The notes under the pieces are model-generated. The model was not told where the DNA came from. It saw nothing but the letters and a program-made list of their open reading frames with translations, and ran no database searches. From NCBI RefSeq assembly GCF_947498175.1, contig NZ_CANMJB010000004.1, positions 62,001 to 126,000 on the forward strand: DNA of 64,000 nt. Reading direction: 5' to 3'. Made by a program: the position numbers and the translations under genes. Within the stretch, counting starts at the first letter, position 1. Each line of letters opens with the position of its first letter. Source of the DNA: an uncultured Algimonas sp. (GTDB taxonomy: Bacteria > Pseudomonadota > Alphaproteobacteria > Caulobacterales > Maricaulaceae). Below, piece by piece: positions 7,913 to 16,368 of the stretch.

Positions 7913-8761
7913 ATGAAAAAACTGCGCTCATTGTCCGTGATCGTCGTAGGGCAGACGGCATTCTTCGCTCTGACGGTCCTGATGGCTGTGCTGGTTGGAA
8001 CGGGTGCGGCCGAACCGTGGATCGTCTGTCTGGCAGGCGGCGCATTGCTGGCGCTGGCATCGGCGGGGACGATCGTCGCATCGCGTCGCCTCGACGCGGA
8101 ATTCGACCGGATGATCGCAGCTGTGGAAGACGTCGCCACAACGGCAGCGGCACAGGCCGTGCCGGACAGCCGAGACGGCGAAACCTCCCGATTGCACAAT
8201 GCCTTGAAGAAAGGCTTGCGCCGGATCGCCCAAGGCAAGGTCTCGCACAGGATTGCAGGGTCGTTCGCCGCCGATCACGAAGATCTGGTGAGCGGTTTCA
8301 ACGCCATGGCCGCCGAGCTCAATTCGGTCGTGTTCCGAGTCGGGACCGGCACGAGCGGCGTTGAGGCCGGGATCGCCGAGATCGAAGCCGAAATCGTGGA
8401 GTGGATCGCTGCCTTGGAACGGGGGTCGGCCGTGCGGAGCATGATGGAACAGACTTTGGAGCGCGCGCTCGAAACATGCGACGCGGCGTCGTCGGAACGC
8501 GGCAGGGATCCGGAAGATCCGCTGCGGACTGATCTAGACCGTGTGGCGGAAGGTATGCGCCTGGCGATCGGCCAGGCCGGGGAACTTGCCGCCCTATCGC
8601 GCGACGGCTTGATGTCGGCAGGGCGCGCGTCAGTCGCGGTCGGTTATCTGACGACCGACAATCAGGGTGTGCGGTGGGTGCTGGCCCGGTTCAGCCCGGA
8701 AAGCCTTGTCGGTGCGCCCGCCGATGCGGATAGGGTGACGCCTCGGCTCAGGATCGTCTGA
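7913..8761 (+). CDS. HAMP-containing membrane protein lacking an MCP signalling hairpin
   Basis: 282 residues. Two hydrophobic segments (about 8-30 and 36-57) form a membrane hairpin with almost no periplasmic loop. Residues ~95-155 ('LKKGLRRIAQGKVSHRI...FNAMAAELN') resemble the second HAMP/linker repeat of Caulobacter-type methyl-accepting chemotaxis proteins. The conserved glutamate-rich hairpin tip that binds CheW/CheA is absent; instead ~100 residues of unrelated sequence follow. An AGGGTGA site precedes the ATG. It could be a decayed chemoreceptor or a small membrane sensor; no chemotaxis genes are nearby. Confidence 0.7.
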   Translation: MKKLRSLSVIVVGQTAFFALTVLMAVLVGTGAAEPWIVCLAGGALLALASAGTIVASRRLDAEFDRMIAAVEDVATTAAAQAVPDSRDGETSRLHNALKKGLRRIAQGKVSHRIAGSFAADHEDLVSGFNAMAAELNSVVFRVGTGTSGVEAGIAEIEAEIVEWIAALERGSAVRSMMEQTLERALETCDAASSERGRDPEDPLRTDLDRVAEGMRLAIGQAGELAALSRDGLMSAGRASVAVGYLTTDNQGVRWVLARFSPESLVGAPADADRVTPRLRIV

Positions 8762-8808
8762 GACGGGTCGGCCATTGTCGGCGGCGTCCGCTGTGCTATC
8801 GGCAATCC

Positions 8809-9591
8809 ATGCCCGTTCAACGCAGACCCCGCACGATCCTGAAACTCTCCGGCGACGGCTTTCAGGACTGGTTTTCAGGCCTCGTCACCAATTCGCTCGG
8901 CGCGCCGGTGACGTTCGCGGCCCTGCTGACGCCGCAGGGCAAGATCATCGCGGATTTCTTCGTCACTGATCGCGGCGACCATTTGTTGATCGACACGCCT
9001 GTCCATATGGGCCCGGCGTTGCAGAAGCGGTTGAAGATGTACCGCCTGCGCGCACCCATCGAGATCGAGGATATGTCGGAGTCACTGCACCTGCACTGTT
9101 TTTGGAATATGGACGACGAGGCGGCCATAGGCGCCGCCGATCCGCGCTTGCCCGCCTTGGGCCGGCGGTCGATTTCGGACGTGCCACGCGACGATACGGG
9201 TGACTGGGACGCGCATCGCTTGTCGCTCGGCGTGCCGGACAGCGAATGGGACTTCGGGGTCCAGACGACCTTCCCGGCCGACGCCTGCATGGACCAGCTG
9301 AACGGCGTGGATTTCCACGGCGGCTGTTTCGTGGGCCAGGAAGTGGTCTCGCGCATGCGCCGGATGACGACGGTGCGCAAACGGATGCGCGGCCTGGTGC
9401 TGGACGGCCCTGCGGAACAGGGAGACAAGATCACCGCGGTCGGGCGGACGGTCGGCAACGTGCTGCACGTCCACGGCTCTATCGCCATGGCGCTCGTCCG
9501 CCTCGACCGGCTGCGGGAGGCGACCGACGCGCCGGAGGTTCGCGGTCGGCGCGTTCAGGTGATGAAGAGCGTCATCGGAACGGACGACTAG
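8809..9591 (+). CDS. ygfZ: YgfZ/GcvT-type folate-binding protein
   Basis: 260 residues. The family supports iron-sulfur cluster enzymes and binds tetrahydrofolate. The signature K-G-C-[FY]-x-G-Q-E appears as GGCFVGQE around Cys173, with Gly in place of the usual Lys. N-terminal elements 'LVTNSLGAP' and 'FAALLTPQGKIIADFFV' match the GcvT-fold folate domain. Length is shorter than E. coli YgfZ (~326) but normal for alphaproteobacterial versions. The gene converges on the RHH-membrane protein gene; both stop codons share the bases CTAG at 9588-9591. Confidence 0.9.
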   Translation: MPVQRRPRTILKLSGDGFQDWFSGLVTNSLGAPVTFAALLTPQGKIIADFFVTDRGDHLLIDTPVHMGPALQKRLKMYRLRAPIEIEDMSESLHLHCFWNMDDEAAIGAADPRLPALGRRSISDVPRDDTGDWDAHRLSLGVPDSEWDFGVQTTFPADACMDQLNGVDFHGGCFVGQEVVSRMRRMTTVRKRMRGLVLDGPAEQGDKITAVGRTVGNVLHVHGSIAMALVRLDRLREATDAPEVRGRRVQVMKSVIGTDD

Positions 9592-10229
9592 GTTTCGGTT
9601 TCATTCGGCGGGTCGATGCGGCGCGTGGAAGTGCCGATTTCGATTTCGAGTTCCGTCAGGTTTTCCAGTCGCGCCGACGTCTCCGCGCGCGAGCCATGCA
9701 CCGGGCGCATTTCGACGGCGATAGAGGGCATCGGCTCTATCAAGCACTCATCCCCGGCAACAAGGCAGGATTCCGCCTCGATGTGCAGCAGCAGGCCATC
9801 ATCGCCGGGCCGCGTGCGCAGCACGGTGCGCACGACGTGCCCGTTGCCGCTGTCGAGGTCGAAGCGGCGCTCCTCTGCGCGGTGCAAAGGTATGTCGAAG
9901 CCGATTTCCTGATGGCCCATGATCCCGCCCATTTCGGACCGCGTCCATGACTGCGCCCGGACCTGAGCCGTTTCCGGGTAGATGACGGAGGCCACCGCGC
10001 CCGGCGCGGTCCTGGCCGAGACGATCAACGCCACGGCGGAAAGGGCCAGCGCCCCGATCGCGACGGCACCCGGCCACTTCGGAAAAGCGGGCGGCAGCGC
10101 ACCGAGCTCCCCGGCCAGTGCCTCGCGCACCACGTCGCTGACGGTCTGGCCGCGCCGCTCCGCGATGGATGACAGTCGCTCCTTCTCGGCATGATCGACG
10201 CGCAGCTCGATCTTTTCGGTCTTCTTCAT
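9588..10229 (-). CDS. Membrane-anchored ribbon-helix-helix protein
   Basis: 213 residues. Residues 1-45 look like a ribbon-helix-helix DNA-binding domain (KIELRVD strand, then two helices with 'SVSDVVREAL'-type spacing). A single hydrophobic segment follows at about 54-72, then ~140 residues predicted to lie outside the cytoplasm, with two Cys in 'ESCLVAGDECLIEP'. This is an unusual order: RHH repressors are normally small soluble dimers. It suggests a one-component transmembrane regulator analogous in layout to ToxR/CadC, which use winged helices. Targets are unknown. A GAGG site precedes the ATG. Confidence 0.75.
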   Translation of the reverse strand: MKKTEKIELRVDHAEKERLSSIAERRGQTVSDVVREALAGELGALPPAFPKWPGAVAIGALALSAVALIVSARTAPGAVASVIYPETAQVRAQSWTRSEMGGIMGHQEIGFDIPLHRAEERRFDLDSGNGHVVRTVLRTRPGDDGLLLHIEAESCLVAGDECLIEPMPSIAVEMRPVHGSRAETSARLENLTELEIEIGTSTRRIDPPNETET

Positions 10230-10368
10230 GAGGCATCCTCGCGGGCATTTTCGTGTCCGACATTTCGTTATGACACGCGGGCGACCCCGCCAAATCTTTC
10301 CGCGTCAGACATCGCGTCGGTCGTGTCAGGACATTGCGAAGCGGCGCGGATCGGCTATTCAGGCCCCC

Positions 10369-10848
10369 ATGCCACCTGCCGTCGACATCCGCCGCAACGA
10401 CCGCGCCGCCCTGCCGCGCTTCGCGGCGCTGAACGCCGAATGGATCGAGGAGCTGCATCACCTTGAAGAATCCGACAAGGCGATGGTCGCGCGACCCGAA
10501 CTCTATCTGGAGAATGGCGGGCAGGTCTTCTCGGCGCATCTGGACGGCCGGGTGGTCGGGGCTTGCGCGCTCAAGCCGCATGTCGACGGCCCCAAGGCCG
10601 GGCAGTGGGAATTGACCAAGATGGCGGTGGACCGGACGGCCCGCGGGCACGGGATCGGGCAAAAGCTCATGGACGCGGTCCATGCCTATGCGCGCGACAG
10701 GCTGGGGCTCAGATCGATCTTCCTGCTGTCCAACACGCGCAACGACGCCGCGCTGCGCCTCTATGCGCGCAATGGCTGGACCGTGAACCATGAAGGCCCG
10801 CATCCGATCTATGCGCGCTGCAATATCGGCATGGAGAAGATGTTGTGA
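10369..10848 (+). CDS. GNAT family N-acetyltransferase
   Basis: 159 residues from ATG 10369; an upstream in-frame extension exists but lies in sequence with no gene-like character. The acetyl-CoA-binding motif is visible as 'RTARGHGIGQKLMDAVHAYA' (R/Q-x-x-G-x-G/A), preceded by the 'LTKMAVD' strand and followed by 'NTRNDAALRLYARNGW', the usual GNAT C-terminal pattern. The acceptor substrate cannot be told. Its stop overlaps the GTG start of tag by four bases, so the two genes are likely co-translated. Confidence 0.85.
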   Translation: MPPAVDIRRNDRAALPRFAALNAEWIEELHHLEESDKAMVARPELYLENGGQVFSAHLDGRVVGACALKPHVDGPKAGQWELTKMAVDRTARGHGIGQKLMDAVHAYARDRLGLRSIFLLSNTRNDAALRLYARNGWTVNHEGPHPIYARCNIGMEKML

Positions 10849-11462
10849 TCACGGCCGTGCCCGATGATTACGACCATCCAGACCTGCCGCGCTGCGGCTG
10901 GGTGCCGCCGAACGACCGCCTTTATTGCCATTACCACGACACGGAATGGGGCTGCCCGATCCGCGATTCCAAGGCGCTGTTTTCCAAGTTGATCCAGGAC
11001 GGGCAGCAGGCGGGGCTCGCCTGGATCACGATCCTGCGCAAGCGCGACAACCTGCTCAAAGCCTATGACGGATTCGACCCGGACATCGTCGCGCGCTATA
11101 CGGACGCCGACCGCGCGCGATTGCTCGGCGATCCTGGCATCATCCGTTCACGCGCCAAGATCGACGCTGCGATCGGCAATGCGAAAGCCTATCTGGCCAT
11201 GCGCGAGGCGGGGACCGATTTCTCCGACTATCTCTGGGGTTTCGTGGGCGGCAAACCCATTATCAATGACTGGCAGCGCTTCTCGGACGCCCCGGTCAAA
11301 TCCGCAGAGTCAGAAGCGATGAGCCAGGACATGAAAAAGCGCGGCTTCAAGTTCGTCGGCCCGGTGATCCTCTATGCCTTCATGCAGGCCGTCGGGATGG
11401 TCAACGATCACGAAACCGGCTGTTGCGCCCGCGATGGCAGCCTCAGGGAACGCCGCCTGTAG
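10845..11462 (+). CDS. tag: DNA-3-methyladenine glycosylase I
   Basis: 205 residues, GTG start overlapping the GNAT stop. Tag removes 3-methyladenine from DNA in base-excision repair. Family features are visible: N-terminal 'RCGWV' and 'HDTEWG' (zinc-site residues and recognition Glu), 'GLAWITILRKRDN', 'IIRSRAKIDAAIGNA' and the C-terminal zinc residues in 'NDHETGCC'. Length is close to E. coli Tag (187) with a slightly longer N-terminus. The stop codon directly abuts the stop of the convergent gtrA-like gene. Confidence 0.95.
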   Translation: MITAVPDDYDHPDLPRCGWVPPNDRLYCHYHDTEWGCPIRDSKALFSKLIQDGQQAGLAWITILRKRDNLLKAYDGFDPDIVARYTDADRARLLGDPGIIRSRAKIDAAIGNAKAYLAMREAGTDFSDYLWGFVGGKPIINDWQRFSDAPVKSAESEAMSQDMKKRGFKFVGPVILYAFMQAVGMVNDHETGCCARDGSLRERRL

Positions 11463-11873
11463 TCAGGCAGCCCCCGGCGCGAACGCCCAGAAGCGCGACA
11501 GCAGATAGCTCAGTCCCGGAACGATGGCGACGGCGACGGCTTTGGCAAAGGCCGGATCGACGCCGACCGGATCCACCAGCAGATAGAGCGCGCCGTTGCT
11601 GACGCAGAGCAACAGGACGGACAGGACGAAATAGCGCGTCACGGCCGCGGCACGATTGCGGGCGATCCGGAAGGTGTACAGGCTGTGCCCCAGCGCCGCG
11701 ACGGCGAACGCGATCAGGAATGCCGAGCTGTTCATGACCACGGGCGGCCAAGCCGTATTCAAGGACAGGATTACGACGCAGGCGGCATGGACGAAGGTCG
11801 CGACGATCCCGACGGCCCCGAACCGGATTGTGGTGAACGCTTCACGTTTCAGGGCGGATTTTCTGCTCGTCAC
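11463..11873 (-). CDS. GtrA-like membrane protein
   Basis: 136 residues with four hydrophobic segments typical of the GtrA family (about 18-37, 45-62, 78-97 and 105-125). These proteins are thought to flip or help present undecaprenyl-linked sugars made by a GtrB-type transferase. The start overlaps the stop of the upstream GT2 gene by four bases, so this is the last gene of a coupled three-gene operon (GT39-like, GtrB-like, GtrA-like) for surface glycan modification. Confidence 0.85.
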   Translation of the reverse strand: MTSRKSALKREAFTTIRFGAVGIVATFVHAACVVILSLNTAWPPVVMNSSAFLIAFAVAALGHSLYTFRIARNRAAAVTRYFVLSVLLLCVSNGALYLLVDPVGVDPAFAKAVAVAIVPGLSYLLSRFWAFAPGAA

Positions 11874-12865
11874 GGATCGTCCGTCCGGCGGTATTCGCCT
11901 TCGAGAATGTAGACGGGTCTGCGTTTGGTTTCGATGGTCAGGCGCGAGACATATTCACCGATGAGGCCCAACACGAAAAACTGCGCGGCCGCCGCGCAGA
12001 GCACGACGACCATCAGCGACGCATAGCCGGGCAGGTCGACGCCGAAGACCAGCGTCCTGACAATCAGATAGGCTGCATAGATCAGGGCGCCGGCCGCCAG
12101 GAGTCCGCTCAGATATGTGCTCAGTTTCAACGGGACGGTGGAAAAGCCGAAAATGCCGTCCAGCGCGAAACGGGTCAGCTGGCGCCATTTGAACTTGGTC
12201 CGGCCGGCTTGCCGCGCCGGCCGTTCATAGGGCAGGGACGCGGTCGGGAAGCCGACCCATGTGTAGAGGCCTTTCATGAACCGGTTGCGTTCCTCCAGAC
12301 GACGGATCGCGAGAACCACGCGACGGTCGATAAGCCGGAAGTCGCCGACATTGGGCGGTATCTTGATGGAAGAAAGCCTGTTGAAGACATTGTAGAACAG
12401 GCGCGCCGTCATGCGCTTCATCCAGCTGTCGGATCGTCGCACCACGCGTTCCCCGACCACGACGTCGTAACCGGACCGCCATAGGTGCAGGAACTCCGGG
12501 ATCAGTTCCGGCGGGTCTTGCCCGTCGACATCCATGATGATGACGGCGTCCGCGTCGCAATGGTCCAGACCGGCGCTCATCGCCGCTTCCTTGCCGAAAT
12601 TGCGTGCCAGGTTCAGCACGGCGATCCGGCGGTCTTCCAGGGCGGCGTCGCAAAGCCTGTCGAGCGTTCCGTCCCGGCTGCCGTCGTTGACGAAGAGGAT
12701 TTCGCAATCGGCAACGCCGTCCAGAAAGGGTCTGACGGCTTCCAGGAACGGACCAACGGCCTCGGCTTCGTCATAGACGGGCACGATGAGCCCCAGCGTT
12801 CCGCTCCGCCTCTCCGGTAGAGGAGCGACACGCAGCGATTGGCGTAAGGACGATGTCTGGGTCAT
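11870..12865 (-). CDS. GtrB-like family 2 glycosyltransferase
   Basis: 331 residues from ATG 12865. The GT-A fold is clear: 'LIVPVYDEAEAVGPFLEAV' at the N-terminus, 'FVNDGSRDGT' and the metal-binding 'MDVDGQDPPE', followed by 'VGDFRLIDRRV' and an 'RNRFMKGLYTWVGF' segment. Two hydrophobic helices lie near the C-terminus (about 245-270 and 280-305). This is the layout of DPM1/GtrB enzymes that move a sugar from UDP- or GDP-sugar to a polyprenyl phosphate in the inner membrane. It overlaps neighbours by four bases on both sides. A longer open frame upstream is only the antisense of the GT39 gene. Confidence 0.9.
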   Translation of the reverse strand: MTQTSSLRQSLRVAPLPERRSGTLGLIVPVYDEAEAVGPFLEAVRPFLDGVADCEILFVNDGSRDGTLDRLCDAALEDRRIAVLNLARNFGKEAAMSAGLDHCDADAVIIMDVDGQDPPELIPEFLHLWRSGYDVVVGERVVRRSDSWMKRMTARLFYNVFNRLSSIKIPPNVGDFRLIDRRVVLAIRRLEERNRFMKGLYTWVGFPTASLPYERPARQAGRTKFKWRQLTRFALDGIFGFSTVPLKLSTYLSGLLAAGALIYAAYLIVRTLVFGVDLPGYASLMVVVLCAAAAQFFVLGLIGEYVSRLTIETKRRPVYILEGEYRRTDDP

Positions 12866-14328
12866 GTCGGAGTCTGGCCTCCATCTTCGGCGTCCGGATC
12901 GATCCAGATACGGTTCCGCCCCTGGCCGAAGCTCATTGGAACCAGGGTTTGAATATCGAGGCCGGCGCGGGAGAAGACGGCATCCATGTCCGCCTGCTCG
13001 TCCGGCTGTCGGCTTAACAGGACGCCAACGGCCCTGACGGGGCAATCCGTGGCCGGGGCCGAGCGGACTTGGCGTGCATCCAGCAGGTCCGGCGCGAAGA
13101 CGGGATCGGCATCCCACCCTTTCATGATCGACCGTGTGGCGTCGGGATAGAAATGCCGTTGTGCGTTTTGCCGGTAGTAGGCCAGCACGGGCTGTCCGTC
13201 GCAAGCTCCGGCATACCGCGCCAGATAGGCCTGCATGTCGGGGATGCCTTCGCGGTTTTTGAAATATTCTGGCGCGAAGAGAAGCGGCGTGAGCGCCGCC
13301 GCCCACGGAACGAACGCCGTCCATCGGGACTGTCGCTTTGCCAGCCGGGCCGCAAGAATGTACAGGATGGCGGGCATGATGACGATGAAGGCGCGTTCCT
13401 TGATCAGTTCGACGGCGAACATATGAAGGGCGAAAGCCAGTCCGACGCTCAGCAGCGCTGCATAGAGCAACACGCCGCCGATATGGTCGCGCCACCGGAT
13501 CGCCCCGATCAAGCCCGCAACTCCCAGCAAGGTGACGACCGGATTGGACAGGAATGTCTTCACGACCAGCCCGCGCGACAGTTGCTGCATCCCGGCCGCG
13601 AACTTCTCGGCCGCGCTGCGTTGCGTCATCTCGTCGGACAGGTCGAGGACCGGCAAGCTCCAGACGAGCCAGCCGATAAGCGGCACGAGCGCCGCTATGG
13701 TAAGCGCCCCGACTGTGAGGAAGCGTCCTATCCGTCTCGCGCGCAATGCGTCCAGACCGATCACGAGCCCGAGGCAAGCGAACCAGAGGGCCCCGAAATA
13801 ATGCGTCAGTGCCATCATTGCGCCGACGGTCGTCCAGCACAGACAGACTGCCCAACCGGGCGGATCGGCCTGCACCCACTCACGTGTGAGCAGGACCGAC
13901 AGGCCGGTCAGGCAGAATAGCAATGTGTAGGGCCGGATTTCCGTCGCGAAATAGATGACCCAATAGGATCCCAGACAGACGAGGAGGAATGTCGTCACCG
14001 TCCGGCGATGAGACCGGGGCGCATGGCGCAGCGTCAGCGCGCCGGTGACGATCAGCAATAGCGGCGACATCAGGCGCAAGGCGAACGGGTGGTCGAAGAC
14101 ATGCCGCCAACCATGGAGAAGGACGTAATAGAGCGGCGGATGGACTTCGTTGCGCCAGCGGCCGCCAAACAGTTCAGCCAACGGCAAAGACGGATCGGAA
14201 AAGAACAGGCTCCAATATTCGTCGCGCCAGAGCGGCTTCAGCGCCATTGCGGCAATCATGACCGCGACGGGGACGAACGTCGCCACCGCGAAATGGCGCA
14301 AGTTCAAGACTGTGGGGGCGCCTTTCAC
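12862..14328 (-). CDS. GT39/ArnT-like membrane glycosyltransferase
   Basis: 488 residues with about ten hydrophobic segments. The first extracytoplasmic loop holds 'LWRDEYWSLFF', the acidic motif that GT-C fold enzymes use to bind the lipid-phosphate sugar donor, and 'HPPLYYVLLHGW' follows, as in PMT/ArnT-type transferases. A soluble C-terminal domain of ~120 residues has several Cys. It probably transfers the polyprenyl-linked sugar made by the adjacent GtrB-like enzyme onto a surface glycan, lipid or protein; the acceptor is unknown. Confidence 0.85.
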   Translation of the reverse strand: MKGAPTVLNLRHFAVATFVPVAVMIAAMALKPLWRDEYWSLFFSDPSLPLAELFGGRWRNEVHPPLYYVLLHGWRHVFDHPFALRLMSPLLLIVTGALTLRHAPRSHRRTVTTFLLVCLGSYWVIYFATEIRPYTLLFCLTGLSVLLTREWVQADPPGWAVCLCWTTVGAMMALTHYFGALWFACLGLVIGLDALRARRIGRFLTVGALTIAALVPLIGWLVWSLPVLDLSDEMTQRSAAEKFAAGMQQLSRGLVVKTFLSNPVVTLLGVAGLIGAIRWRDHIGGVLLYAALLSVGLAFALHMFAVELIKERAFIVIMPAILYILAARLAKRQSRWTAFVPWAAALTPLLFAPEYFKNREGIPDMQAYLARYAGACDGQPVLAYYRQNAQRHFYPDATRSIMKGWDADPVFAPDLLDARQVRSAPATDCPVRAVGVLLSRQPDEQADMDAVFSRAGLDIQTLVPMSFGQGRNRIWIDPDAEDGGQTPT

Positions 14329-14499
14329 CCGCGCGGGATTAACACCGTGCCGCGCGCCAAGTAAACGACGCGGTTACTCAGCTCGAAACGGATGGGGCGA
14401 TGAAAACCCGCGACAGCCCGCTCATTCGCCGCAAAGGGCTTTCCTGCGCCCGTCCGCCCCGCTAGACGGGGCGGATAGCCAAATGGGACGGACTGCGAC

Positions 14500-15654
14500 G
14501 TGAAAGCCGTTATTTCCTCGACCGGTCTGTGGACTCCGGACGACAGCATCTCCAACGACGAACTGGTCGAGGCGTTCAACGCCTATGTCGATAAGTGGAA
14601 CGCGCAAAACGCGGCCGCGATCGAGGCGGGCACGCTGGACGCGTTGGCGCCGTCCTCGGCGGAATTCATCGAAAAGGCGTCGGGCATAAAAAGCCGTTAC
14701 GTTCTTTCCAAGGATCCGATCCTGGATCCGGACATCATGGCCCCCCGCATCCCCGCCCGTCCTGACGGTGAGCCGTCCGTGCTTGCGGAAATGGCTGTCG
14801 CGGCCGCGCGCGATGCGCTGAACCGGGCCGGCAAGTCGGCCTCCGACGTGGACGCCGTCATCGTCGCCTGTTCCAATCTGCAGCGCGGCTATCCGGCGAT
14901 CGCGGTCGAGGTCCAGGCCCTGCTCGGCATAGACGGGTTCGGCTTCGACATGAACGTGGCGTGCTCGAGCGCGACCTTCGGATTGGAAGCGGCGCGCGGG
15001 TTGATCTATGGCGGGCAGGCGGGATCCGTGCTGGTGCTGAACCCCGAAATCTGCACGGCGCATCTGAACTTCAAGGACCGCGACAGCCATTTCATCTTCG
15101 GCGACGTCGCCACCGCCATCCTGGTCGAGCGCGAAGACATCGCGCCGGACAGCCATTGGGAGATCATCGGCGCGAAGCTGGTCACGCAATTCTCCAACAA
15201 CATCCGCAACAATTTCGGCTTCCTCAACCACACCGCGCCCGAAGATGACGGTTTCCACGGCGAGCGCGGTCGAAAGGGCCTGACCGACAAGCTGTTCGTC
15301 CAGAACGGCCGCTCCGTCTTCAAGGAAGTCGTGCCGATGGTCGCGCGGCTGATTTCGACTGAAGCGCAGAAGCTCGGTCTCGACCCGAATACGCTCAAGC
15401 GACTGTGGCTGCACCAGGCGAACCTGAACATGAATGTGCTGATCGCCAAAAAAGTGCTGGGCAAGGAGGTTTCGACCGAACAGGCGCCGGTCGTGCTCGA
15501 CGAATACGCCAACACGTCCTCAGCCGGATCGATCATCGCCTTCCACAAACATTCCGGTGACTTCGCCGACGGGGAGACGGGTCTGATCTGTTCCTTCGGG
15601 GCCGGATATTCGGCGGGCGCGGTGTTCGTGCGCAAGGTCGGCCAAACCCAATGA
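14500..15654 (+). CDS. Beta-ketoacyl-ACP synthase III-like enzyme
   Basis: 384 residues, thiolase fold. The catalytic triad is visible: Cys155 in 'NVACSSATFG', His in 'LWLHQANLNM' and Asn in 'DEYANTSSAG'. The C-terminal 'CSFGAGYSAGAVFVRK' is also typical. It is longer than E. coli FabH (317), matching the ~370-residue alphaproteobacterial subfamily. It should condense an acyl-CoA starter with malonyl-ACP; whether it starts general fatty acid synthesis or a special product is not clear. It stands alone, followed by a terminator-like hairpin. Confidence 0.85.
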   Translation: MKAVISSTGLWTPDDSISNDELVEAFNAYVDKWNAQNAAAIEAGTLDALAPSSAEFIEKASGIKSRYVLSKDPILDPDIMAPRIPARPDGEPSVLAEMAVAAARDALNRAGKSASDVDAVIVACSNLQRGYPAIAVEVQALLGIDGFGFDMNVACSSATFGLEAARGLIYGGQAGSVLVLNPEICTAHLNFKDRDSHFIFGDVATAILVEREDIAPDSHWEIIGAKLVTQFSNNIRNNFGFLNHTAPEDDGFHGERGRKGLTDKLFVQNGRSVFKEVVPMVARLISTEAQKLGLDPNTLKRLWLHQANLNMNVLIAKKVLGKEVSTEQAPVVLDEYANTSSAGSIIAFHKHSGDFADGETGLICSFGAGYSAGAVFVRKVGQTQ

Positions 15655-15672
15655 AACCGGACCTCGAGAAAA

Positions 15673-15693
15673 AGCCCGGCGCGAAGCCGGGCT
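15673..15693 (+). terminator. Terminator-like hairpin after the KAS III gene
   Basis: Eight-base perfect stem AGCCCGGC/GCCGGGCT with loop GCGAA, 18 bases after the stop. A run of A precedes it and a weak T-rich tail (CTGTCTC) follows, so it could act for both converging genes. Confidence 0.55.
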
Positions 15694-15717
15694 CTGTCTC
15701 ATAGCGGTGAATTTGGA

Positions 15718-16062
15718 CTAACGCTTCTTCCGCGCCTTGCGGGCCGCATATTTCGCGTCGCGGGCCGCCTTCTGCTGTTTGACGAGCTCTTCCTTGGCTT
15801 TCTTGCGGGCCGCGTCAGCGAGGTTCTTCTTGCGCTCGCGTTCGGTCTTTTCCGCCTTCTCCTGTTCGCGCTTGGCGGCCTTCTCGGCAGCCCGCTGCTT
15901 TTCGCGTTCTTCGCGCGCAGTGTTGCGGGCGGCGCGCTCCTTCATCAGCCGTTCCTTCTCGGCCGGGTCGAGTTGCTTCTCCTTGGCGCGCTTCAGCATG
16001 TCGAGCTTCGCCTCTTTCTGCGCTTGGAGGCGGTCGTTGAATGTCTGACCGGGAATGCTCAT
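15718..16062 (-). CDS. DUF6481 family protein
   Basis: 114 residues, highly charged (Lys, Arg, Glu, Ala), predicted as one long helix after the N-terminal 'MSIPGQTFNDRLQAQKEAK', which matches DUF6481. No membrane segment or catalytic motif. These small basic helical proteins are common in alphaproteobacteria, and nucleic-acid binding has been guessed only from composition. It converges on the KAS III gene. Confidence 0.8.
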   Translation of the reverse strand: MSIPGQTFNDRLQAQKEAKLDMLKRAKEKQLDPAEKERLMKERAARNTAREEREKQRAAEKAAKREQEKAEKTERERKKNLADAARKKAKEELVKQQKAARDAKYAARKARKKR

Positions 16063-16368
16063 GAGAAATCGGGTCTTTCGTGATCGGGGGCGTGGGTTCG
16101 TGCGTCTGGTCGGGCGTCATGTCCGGGCAGGGGCGCTATATCGCGGTCCCGGCGCGATAAATCAAGATGGGGCGCCGTGAAAGATTGCGGGAATTCCATT
16201 TTCGCCACGGATGGGCGGTCCAAAGCCCGCTCATCGGTCGAACGCGGCGTCAGAGCGACGAACTGGGACCGGGAGAGTTCGGCGATCATGGAGCGGGCTC
16301 CGTGAGAACGGTCCTTCCCGGCATCTCTCCCTGTCGCTGCGTCAAGGGTGCGTCGAACAGTCTCCAGC
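16063..16368. other. Intergenic region without a supported gene
   Basis: 306 bases between the DUF6481 start and the RidA stop, both minus strand. A 76-codon minus-strand frame (16059-16289) exists, but its Pro/Arg/His-rich translation looks like non-coding GC-rich DNA. The part next to 16100-16160 probably holds the DUF6481 promoter, though I cannot fix -35/-10 boxes. Confidence 0.5.

Noticed and set aside
12866-13879. N-terminal extension of the GtrB-like frame up to 13879
   Set aside because: The extra ~340 residues are a shifted-frame reading of the GT39-like gene; the GT2 domain starts properly at ATG 12865.
16059-16289. 76-codon minus-strand frame between DUF6481 and RidA genes
   Set aside because: No ribosome-binding site, Pro/His/Arg-rich translation and overlap with the DUF6481 start.
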